This document shows, piece after piece, positions 1-4,410 of a DNA stretch of 7,907 nt. Position numbers and translations under genes: made by a program. The DNA comes from Roseburia sp. (GTDB taxonomy: Bacteria > Bacillota > Clostridia > Lachnospirales > Lachnospiraceae). The notes beneath the pieces were generated by a model that was not told the DNA's origin, made no database searches, and saw only the letters and a list, made by a program, of their open reading frames with translations. Where the stretch lies: NCBI GenBank assembly GCA_017621905.1, contig JAGASC010000160.1, positions 1 to 7,907 of the forward strand, written 5' to 3'. The stretch's first letter is position 1. Each line of letters begins with the position of its first letter.

Positions 1-336
1 AATCTGCTCAAATCCCAAGAATTTGATAATACCGATATTTACGGATGGGTGTAAACGCAAACCTCCCTTGTACGGTCCAATTGAGTTATTAAACTGTACT
101 CTGTATCCTACATTTACCTGAACCTGTCCCTTGTCATCTACCCACGGTACACGGAATTTGATCTGTCTGTCCGGCTCAACTAAGCGCTCTAACAGAGCTT
201 CTTTTCTGTATACAGCTTCATTTGCATCAATCACTGGTCTTAAAGACTCCAGCACTTCTTCTACTGCCTGTAAAAATTCAGGTTCAGAAGCATTTTTCTC
301 TTTTACTTTTGCAAGTACTTCATCAACGTATCCCAT
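1..336 (-). CDS. gdhA: NADP-type glutamate dehydrogenase, N-terminal part (cut by window edge)
   Basis: Reversible reductive amination of 2-oxoglutarate with ammonium to glutamate, a cytosolic hexameric enzyme linking nitrogen and carbon metabolism. The first 112 codons are visible, out of about 445-450 in the family; the rest lies beyond base 1. The fragment starts MGYVDEVLAKVKEKN and runs through the substrate-binding part of the Glu/Leu/Phe/Val dehydrogenase N-terminal domain. VPWVDDKGQVQVNVGYRVQFN sits at about residues 63-83, and GPYKGGLR at 87-94 holds the conserved lysine (K90) that contacts substrate in this family. The start at 334-336 is supported by AAGGAG at 347-352, 10 nt upstream. 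A promoter lies at 417-445. The assignment is very secure; NADP rather than NAD specificity is inferred from resemblance to the bacterial biosynthetic type, since the cofactor domain is not in the window. Confidence 0.95.
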   Translation of the reverse strand, partial: MGYVDEVLAKVKEKNASEPEFLQAVEEVLESLRPVIDANEAVYRKEALLERLVEPDRQIKFRVPWVDDKGQVQVNVGYRVQFNNSIGPYKGGLRLHPSVNIGIIKFLGFEQI

Positions 337-364
337 CTTTTCATATCTCCTTATTTTGTATATT

Positions 365-411
365 TCCGCTTGCGGAGTTCTAAAATATTTCTGCCGACTG
401 TTTTTTCGGCA
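365..411 (-). other. Two small hairpins in the gdhA leader
   Basis: The leader between the inferred gdhA start of transcription and its ribosome binding site holds TGCCGA/TCGGCA (406-411 with 392-397, 8-nt loop) and the inverted repeat TCCGC-TT-GCGGA (365-376). Neither is followed by a T-run, so they are not obvious terminators. They may affect mRNA stability or attenuation, but no known riboswitch is recognised. Pairing is seen directly; function is unknown. Confidence 0.35.
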
Positions 412-416
412 AGCCT

Positions 417-445
417 ATTTTATTACAAAATGACGGAGAGTGCAA
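417..445 (-). promoter_or_regulatory. Sigma-A promoter of gdhA
   Basis: On the minus strand, TTGCAC (445-440) and TAAAAT (422-417) are separated by exactly 17 bp. Transcription would start near 410, giving a leader of about 70 nt before the gdhA start. The match and spacing are good, and no better candidate is seen in 337-581. Confidence 0.65.
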
Positions 446-581
446 TCTTTTTTTCTTTAATTCGTTAAATTGTTAAAGTTTTTTCATAAAATCGACCTCA
501 TTTTGCAGGATTCGACCACAAATTATTCATTTTCGTATTTCTCAACACCCGGTAAAACCCGCGCGGCAGATCCCTCGCCGC

Positions 582-845
582 TTAGATCGAACGGTAAATA
601 AGGATTGCCAGCAACACGCCAATAATACTTGCAATATTGATGTGAATGACCAGGCCAAAAGTAAATACCAGGATACCAAGATCCAGAATAATCGGATCCG
701 AAAGTCCAAAGCTCTGTCCATAGGCAAGCCAGCTAAGACCGGGAACTCCCGCCGCAAGGTTTCCGATAAGACCGCCAAGCACAATGCCGGACAACAATAA
801 TAAAAACAATGCCCACGTATTTTTTCCTGCAACTCCTCTGCTCAT
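582..845 (-). CDS. DUF4321 family small membrane protein
   Basis: An 87-residue hydrophobic protein matching the DUF4321 family of Clostridia by its overall pattern: a basic N-terminus (MSRGVAGKNT), a first membrane helix at about residues 11-32, a linker rich in Gly/Leu/Trp (GLSWLAYGQSFGLSDP, about 36-51), then a hydrophobic C-terminal half at about 52-84 ending IYRSI. Function is unknown in the family; it acts in the cytoplasmic membrane. The start at 843-845 is well supported by GGAGGT at 851-856, 5 nt upstream. It appears monocistronic here, lying between gdhA (245 bp away, same strand) and the divergent thiT unit. Length is normal for the family as I remember it. The family name comes from recognition and was not searched. 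A second reading frame open over nearly the same bases has no ribosome binding site and is not coding. Confidence 0.8.
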   Translation of the reverse strand: MSRGVAGKNTWALFLLLLSGIVLGGLIGNLAAGVPGLSWLAYGQSFGLSDPIILDLGILVFTFGLVIHINIASIIGVLLAILIYRSI

Positions 846-866
846 TTGTTACCTCCATCTGTCAGT

Positions 867-889
867 CAGCTGCCTTGGGGCGGCGGCTG
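867..889 (-). other. GC-rich hairpin upstream of the DUF4321 gene
   Basis: CAGCTGCC (867-874) and GGCGGCTG (882-889) form an 8-bp stem with one G-T pair and a 7-nt loop. On the minus strand it would lie in the 5' leader of the DUF4321 mRNA, ending about 11 nt before the ribosome binding site. On the plus strand it is followed by two T-runs (893-897 and 900-905), so it could act as a weak terminator against antisense reading toward thiT. Neither role is proven. Confidence 0.3.
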
Positions 890-911
890 CTCTTTTTGAT
901 TTTTTCATTTT

Positions 912-939
912 AGCATAAAACCTGCCAACTGTATATCAA
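912..939 (-). promoter_or_regulatory. Possible promoter of the DUF4321 gene
   Basis: On the minus strand, TTGATA (939-934) is followed after 16 bp by TATGCT (917-912). The match to consensus is fair (4 of 6 at the -35), and the position, about 65 bp before the start codon, is reasonable. An overlapping TTGGCA could serve as an alternative -35 box. Low-to-moderate support. Confidence 0.35.
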
Positions 940-1028
940 AAAATCCACAACCACGATAATACATCAAGGTGCTTTTTCAATTGAATTCAAGAGTAACAGT
1001 TCAGACAGCCCTTAGCATTTACTGCATA

Positions 1029-1059
1029 CTGTCAAGTTTTCAAAATTTATACTTGACAG
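1029..1059. repeat. Perfect 9-bp inverted repeat over the thiT -35 box
   Basis: CTGTCAAGT (1029-1037) and ACTTGACAG (1051-1059) are exact reverse complements with a 13-bp spacer. The right arm contains the -35 hexamer TTGACA of the thiT promoter. The arrangement would suit a repressor site, but no regulator in the window is linked to it, and the adjacent gene already has a riboswitch. What is seen is the symmetry; a regulatory role is inference. Confidence 0.4.
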
Positions 1060-1081
1060 CACCCTGACAAATTGTTATATT
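1053..1081 (+). promoter_or_regulatory. Sigma-A promoter of the TPP riboswitch-thiT unit
   Basis: A perfect TTGACA (1053-1058) is followed after 17 bp by TATATT (1076-1081). Transcription should start near 1088, so the whole riboswitch lies in the transcribed leader of about 220 nt before thiT. Confidence 0.8.
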
Positions 1082-1148
1082 GAAGGCGTTCACAAATGAT
1101 ATCATACACGTGACTACCAACCAAAATAATACATGAAAACAGAATAGA

Positions 1149-1252
1149 AATGCTAGGGGTGCAAATCGTCTGCACGTGCAGACAATCCGCTGAGAGATGA
1201 ACTTCCATCGACCCTCATTACTTGAACCGGATAATACCGGCGTAAGGAAGCA
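1149..1252 (+). promoter_or_regulatory. TPP riboswitch aptamer (THI element)
   Basis: Conserved thi-box segments appear in order: AGGGGTGC (1155-1162), CCGCTGAGAGATGAA (1188-1202, holding the CUGAGA pyrimidine-binding core), GACCCT (1210-1215), CTTGAACCGGATAATACCGG (1221-1240) and CGTAAGGAA (1241-1249). P1 is TGCT/AGCA (1151-1154 with 1249-1252); P2 is AGGG/CCCT (1155-1158 with 1212-1215). P3a is a stem built from a perfect 16-nt palindrome (1168-1183). P4 is TTAC/GTAA (1218-1221 with 1242-1245); P5 is CCGG/CCGG (1227-1230 with 1237-1240). It senses thiamine diphosphate and normally switches off the downstream thiamine uptake gene, which agrees with thiT at 1310. Confidence 0.96.
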
Positions 1253-1268
1253 ATGATGATTTAAGGAT

Positions 1269-1309
1269 AATCCCCCTGGCAAAATATATTCAGCAAGGAG
1301 GATTTTTTT
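1269..1309 (+). terminator. Riboswitch expression platform: terminator hairpin that also covers the thiT ribosome binding site
   Basis: AATCCCCCT (1269-1277) pairs with AGGAGGATT (1296-1304), 8 of 9 positions with one C-A mismatch. It is followed by a run of seven T (1303-1309) that ends directly at the ATG. The 3' strand is the thiT Shine-Dalgarno AGGAGG (1296-1301). The same hairpin therefore has the form of an intrinsic terminator and of a translation-blocking sequestor. Its 5' strand can instead pair with 1151-1159 in the aptamer (see findings). The structure is seen in the sequence; which mechanism dominates is not decided by it. Confidence 0.7.
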
Positions 1310-1993
1310 ATGTACAACTTTTTTGTTACCACAGAAGGTGCCTGGGATGACGGTTCTGTACGTTTAAAAGCAGTAGGCATCGTTATTGTTATTGCTATCA
1401 TTGTTCTGCTTCTCATCGTGGCAGCTATCCTGCGCCACAAAAATGCAGGCAGAAAAAAGGTGCTCACCACAAAACAGCTGGTCTATTCTGCCCTTGCCAT
1501 CGCTTTAGCTGTGGTCTGCTCTATGATCAAGCTTTTTGAGGCACCTATGGGCGGCTCCGTAACCCTGCTTTCCATGCTTTTTATCGCACTGATTGCCTAC
1601 TGGTACGGACCTTATGTGGGCATTATGACCGGAGTTGCTTATGGTCTGGTGCAATTTGTCATGGAACCCATTTTTTACACAATTCCCCAGATGCTTTTGG
1701 ACTACCCTCTGGCCTTTGGCGCCCTGGGTCTGGCCGGATTTTTCAGCCGAAAAAAGCGGGGACTTCAGATTGGGTATCTGATTGGTGTTTTCGGACGCTT
1801 CCTATTCTCCACCATTTCCGGTGTAGTTTTCTTTGCAGCTTACGCTCCGGAAGGCATGCACCCGCTGGCATACTCCATTGCATACCAGGGTTCTTACCTT
1901 CTTCCGGAAGCCATTATTACACTGATTATCATCAGTATTCCGCCAGTTGCAAAAGCACTGGCGCAGGTGCAAAGACAGGCGGTTGAATCTTAG
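1310..1993 (+). CDS. thiT: ThiT-like substrate-binding (S) component of an ECF thiamine transporter
   Basis: Integral membrane S component that captures thiamine and works with the shared EcfA/EcfA'/EcfT energising module, which is not in this window. It has 227 residues, longer than the usual 180-190. An extra N-terminal segment (1-50) contains a hydrophobic helix at 22-42; the family core starts near TTKQLVYSALAIALA (53-67). Family landmarks are APMGGSVTLLSM (78-89), YGPYVGIMTGVAYGLVQF (99-116), DYPLAFGALGLAGFF (131-145) and AAYAPEGMHPLAYS (176-189). Compared from memory with Lactococcus ThiT contact residues, tyrosines Y132 and Y188 are kept, Glu is Asp (D131), and His, Trp and Asn appear as S167, F175 and Q193. 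The start at 1310 is fixed by AGGAGG (1296-1301), 8 nt upstream. The TPP riboswitch supports a thiamine-related substrate. A divergent specificity, such as a thiamine precursor or analogue, remains possible. Confidence 0.88.
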   Translation: MYNFFVTTEGAWDDGSVRLKAVGIVIVIAIIVLLLIVAAILRHKNAGRKKVLTTKQLVYSALAIALAVVCSMIKLFEAPMGGSVTLLSMLFIALIAYWYGPYVGIMTGVAYGLVQFVMEPIFYTIPQMLLDYPLAFGALGLAGFFSRKKRGLQIGYLIGVFGRFLFSTISGVVFFAAYAPEGMHPLAYSIAYQGSYLLPEAIITLIIISIPPVAKALAQVQRQAVES

Positions 1994-2000
1994 GAGATAA

Positions 2001-2036
2001 AAAATAGCTGTAAGGTTATGCCCTTGCAGCTATTTT
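2001..2036. terminator. Bidirectional terminator between thiT and the aldolase operon
   Basis: AAAATAGCTGTAAGG (2001-2015) pairs with CCTTGCAGCTATTTT (2022-2036): 15 bp with one G-T pair and a 6-nt loop. On the plus strand it ends in TTTTCTAT, 8 bp after the thiT stop. On the minus strand the stem is followed by TTTTTTATC, which suits the end of the aldolase transcript (stop at 2060). The two genes converge on it. Confidence 0.85.
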
Positions 2037-2059
2037 CTATCACACCTGTGAATTTTCCA

Positions 2060-3013
2060 CTATTTTTGCAAATATTTTGCCACTTCCGCAGCTACCAGCC
2101 TGGTCAGCTCTTCCACATTTTCTGCCGACATACCGTTACCGGACTGCATGCAGAAATTTGCTTTTCCATCGCTGCTAAACAGTTTCATCTTCTTCATACT
2201 CTCCTGCTTAACAGCTTCCACAGCTGCCGGAATCAGATCAATCAAACCTTTATCCATACTGGAGAATTTCTTGAATTCAGCTTCTACTGCTGCCACATTG
2301 ATATCCGTAAAAATGTTTACTTTGCTGATACCTTCCTTGATTGCCTGTCTGAAATCATTATCTGTCAGACCGGAACCGCCGTGAAGCACTAACGGTACAT
2401 CCACCGTATTGGCAATCGTGCGGATTCTCTCGAAATCAAGCTTGGGCGGCAGCTTATATGCACCGTGTGCATTCCCTACTGCAATCGCTAAAGCATCTAC
2501 GCCCGTCTTTTCCACAAATTCCTTTGCCTGTCTTGGATCTGTAAAATACTTAGACGGATCATCCATATGGGAACTTCCCTCTGCGGACCCTTCATTATCT
2601 CCCACATGGCCCAGCTCACCCTCAATGGTAGCGCCATAAGAATGTGCAATGTCTGCCATCTCTTTTACTTTACGTATATTTTCCTCGTAAGTATCTGTGG
2701 AGCAATCGTACATAACAGAACTGAATCCAAGTTTCAGTGCCTGAACACAAGTATCATAATTCAAACCGTGATCAAAATGTACCACAACAGGGACAGATGC
2801 CTTTTTTGCCATAGGAACCAGGTAATAGGAAACCTCTTCCAAAGGACCGTAAGGCAGTAAAACCTCTGCCGTACCCATAATAACAGGTGACCTAGTTGCT
2901 TCCGCCGCATTGATAATTCCGCGGGCAAGCTCTAAATTCACGGCATTAAATAAGCCTACTGCATAACGATTCTTCTTTGCAGGTATAAGAACCTCGTTTA
3001 AGTTAACTAACAT
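2060..3013 (-). CDS. fba: Class II (zinc) fructose/ketose-bisphosphate aldolase
   Basis: Reversible aldol cleavage of a ketose bisphosphate to dihydroxyacetone phosphate plus an aldehyde (glyceraldehyde 3-phosphate if the substrate is fructose 1,6-bisphosphate), cytosolic TIM barrel. It has 317 residues, normal for the family. Seen in order: HFDHG (79-83, catalytic D81 and zinc ligand H82), YDCSTD (102-107), GELGHVGD (132-139), GNAHG (180-184, zinc H183), LVLHGGSG (208-215, zinc H211) and KVNIFTD (231-237, phosphate-binding region, where many Fba proteins have KxNxxTE). All zinc ligands are present. The start at 3011-3013 has GGAGGT (3020-3025) 6 nt upstream. It lies 51 bp after the oxidoreductase gene but also has its own promoter (3044-3072). 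It may be the glycolytic enzyme or a pathway-specific one (tagatose-, IolJ- or sugar-acid-type); specificity cannot be read. The symbol is given on the family level. Confidence 0.88.
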   Translation of the reverse strand: MLVNLNEVLIPAKKNRYAVGLFNAVNLELARGIINAAEATRSPVIMGTAEVLLPYGPLEEVSYYLVPMAKKASVPVVVHFDHGLNYDTCVQALKLGFSSVMYDCSTDTYEENIRKVKEMADIAHSYGATIEGELGHVGDNEGSAEGSSHMDDPSKYFTDPRQAKEFVEKTGVDALAIAVGNAHGAYKLPPKLDFERIRTIANTVDVPLVLHGGSGLTDNDFRQAIKEGISKVNIFTDINVAAVEAEFKKFSSMDKGLIDLIPAAVEAVKQESMKKMKLFSSDGKANFCMQSGNGMSAENVEELTRLVAAEVAKYLQK

Positions 3014-3043
3014 GTCTGTACCTCCGATTCAAATCTCTATTCC

Positions 3044-3072
3044 ATTATAATGGCACTTATACCTTTAGTCAA
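3044..3072 (-). promoter_or_regulatory. Internal promoter of the aldolase gene
   Basis: On the minus strand, TTGACT (3072-3067) and a perfect TATAAT (3049-3044) are exactly 17 bp apart. The -35 box overlaps the last codons and stop of the oxidoreductase gene (Ile-Asp-stop). The -10 box lies inside a perfect 12-bp palindrome CCATTATAATGG (3042-3053), which could be an operator. Transcription would begin near 3037, leaving a leader of about 24 nt with the ribosome binding site. Confidence 0.72.
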
Positions 3073-4198
3073 TAACCTCAACCGTTTTGTTATAGAAAGA
3101 CTTTAAAGCGGCAGTTGCCAGCGTGTGGGAAAGCTCCGTTTCTTCCGGTGTAAAAAGACCGAAAGGAACCTCAACGCCCGAATATTCAAGCATAAAAGCT
3201 GCAATCTGCTGCTGAATCGCATCTGTAAAACCAAACTCAAAAATCGGTCCGGTGATCGTAGGCAGCATAGGTTTATAGCCAATAATGATACGGTTCCATG
3301 ACTGTTCCTTCCCCCAGGAAGAAGTATAATAAAACGCATTGGCATCATCACTGGAGAAACGCGCACTGCAATCCATTCCGTAGATTTCAAAGAACCAGCG
3401 GTTGGTAGAACCGGGACACATACGCTTTGTCTCTAAAGTCATAGGAATCTCATCCCCATCTGCATTGAGTGTGGTGCAGAAAATGGTACAGTTATCAAAG
3501 GTATCGCAGGGTACCATACCGCCCTTGCCGTCCGGACGTTCTTTCACAATGTTGCTGAAATGTGCTCTGACAGTCTTAGGTTTGAAGCCAAGACGGAAGG
3601 GAACATGCTGAGTATGGATACCAAGATCGCCAAGGCAGCCGTACTCCCCATTAAATTTAACCATACGCTTCCAGTTAATCGGTTTATCTACATCCATATC
3701 ACTACAGTGATTGAATCCGGCGTGAATCTCCAGAATCTTTCCGAATTTCCCTTCCTTGAACCAATTGATCATGGTCTGCATAGCCGGATAGTAAGGGAAT
3801 TCGCTGCAGCAGCGAACAAATGTGTTCGGATTCTCTTTGATTGCCTTCATGATATTTTCATTTGCCTTCTTATCAATACCAAAGGGTTTTTCACCAAGAA
3901 GCGCTTTCCCACTCTTTATGATATCGATATAAAACTGCTCATGAAGGTTGTGAGGAACTGCGCAATAAATTGCATCGATATCATCTTTCTCAAGAAGCTC
4001 TTTATAGTCTGCAACAGCGTATTTAATTTCAGGAAAATTCTTCTGAAACCACTCCATCTCTTTTGGAACTACGGAGCAGATACCGACAATTTCAGGTTTC
4101 GGAATATCATCGGTCAGGTGACACCAGCGTGCAGCAGCGGAAGCAAACTCTCTTGCCATCAGTCCGCAGCCGATCAGACCAAATTTTACAGTTTTCAT
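3065..4198 (-). CDS. Gfo/Idh/MocA family NAD(P)-dependent oxidoreductase
   Basis: A 377-residue sugar- or polyol-type dehydrogenase. The N-terminal Rossmann domain has the nucleotide motif GLIGCGLMA (7-15) and an acid/phosphate-discriminating strand end near IVGICS (37-42). The family EKP motif lies at 103-105 (catalytic K104). The C-terminal alpha/beta domain carries GDLGIHTQHV (190-199), with the usual D191 and H195 of the active site. Both catalytic elements are intact. It oxidises or reduces a hydroxyl/keto group of a sugar, inositol or related compound; the exact substrate is not recognisable. Ribosome binding site AAAGGAT (4210-4216) sits 11 nt upstream of the ATG at 4196-4198. It follows the aminotransferase after 212 bp of structured DNA and precedes the aldolase by 51 bp on the same strand, so it probably belongs to one pathway with them. 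Cys residues are frequent around 130-131, which is unremarkable for this family. Confidence 0.88.
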   Translation of the reverse strand: MKTVKFGLIGCGLMAREFASAAARWCHLTDDIPKPEIVGICSVVPKEMEWFQKNFPEIKYAVADYKELLEKDDIDAIYCAVPHNLHEQFYIDIIKSGKALLGEKPFGIDKKANENIMKAIKENPNTFVRCCSEFPYYPAMQTMINWFKEGKFGKILEIHAGFNHCSDMDVDKPINWKRMVKFNGEYGCLGDLGIHTQHVPFRLGFKPKTVRAHFSNIVKERPDGKGGMVPCDTFDNCTIFCTTLNADGDEIPMTLETKRMCPGSTNRWFFEIYGMDCSARFSSDDANAFYYTSSWGKEQSWNRIIIGYKPMLPTITGPIFEFGFTDAIQQQIAAFMLEYSGVEVPFGLFTPEETELSHTLATAALKSFYNKTVEVID

Positions 4199-4236
4199 AA
4201 TTCTTCTTTATCCTTTCATTCACTCGTAAGTAAAAT

Positions 4237-4338
4237 GAGGAAGGGCTGACACAGGATAGCATCCTTATGGCAGATACTGTCACCACCATTGTGATGCACA
4301 ATAGTCTGGCACAGGACGATCTGCGACAGCCCTTCCTC
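4237..4338. other. Unidentified structured element (large hairpin with nested arms) between aminotransferase and oxidoreductase genes
   Basis: A perfect 12-bp outer stem GAGGAAGGGCTG (4237-4248) / CAGCCCTTCCTC (4327-4338) encloses two arms. Arm 1 is AGGAT-AGC-ATCCT (4253-4265). Arm 2 has nested stems GCAGAT/ATCTGC (4270-4275 with 4319-4324), CTGT/ACAG (4277-4280 with 4311-4314) and ATTGTG-ATG-CACAAT (4288-4302). On the minus strand it would be in the leader of the oxidoreductase mRNA, 39 bp before its start codon. It fits a structured leader RNA, an operon-internal attenuator/processing site, or a small MITE-like palindromic repeat. No known riboswitch class is recognised and no strong T-run follows on either strand. 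Confidence 0.55.
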
Positions 4339-4410
4339 TTCGTGTCTATGTAATTGTCCGGTGCCCGGTGGTGCACCAAACAGTTACGTGTCTATACAAT
4401 ATGATTTGCA

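Noticed and set aside
542..832. Second open reading frame on the minus strand over the DUF4321 gene
   Set aside because: It lies in a different frame over nearly the same bases, has no good ribosome binding site and is rich in Cys, Arg and Trp; the 582-845 frame has a clear RBS and a family match.
1040..1470. Minus-strand open frames across the riboswitch and start of thiT
   Set aside because: They are antisense to a clear TPP riboswitch and thiT, with no RBS or recognisable protein.
2018..2860. Plus-strand open frames inside the aldolase gene
   Set aside because: They are antisense shadows of a well-conserved class II aldolase, Cys/Phe/Ser-rich with no start signals.
3042..3053. CCATTATAATGG as a second copy of the deoR-type operator
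   Set aside because: It shares only TATAATG with the 6028-6049 repeat, six bases of which are the -10 consensus; symmetry and spacing differ.
3560..4249. 229-codon plus-strand open frame opposite the oxidoreductase gene
   Set aside because: Long, but fully antisense to an intact Gfo/Idh/MocA gene with conserved motifs; no RBS or recognisable domain.
4107..4379. Minus-strand open frame through the structured element into the oxidoreductase gene
   Set aside because: It runs through hairpin stems and a different frame of the oxidoreductase start; its translation is Cys/Arg-rich and has no recognised family.
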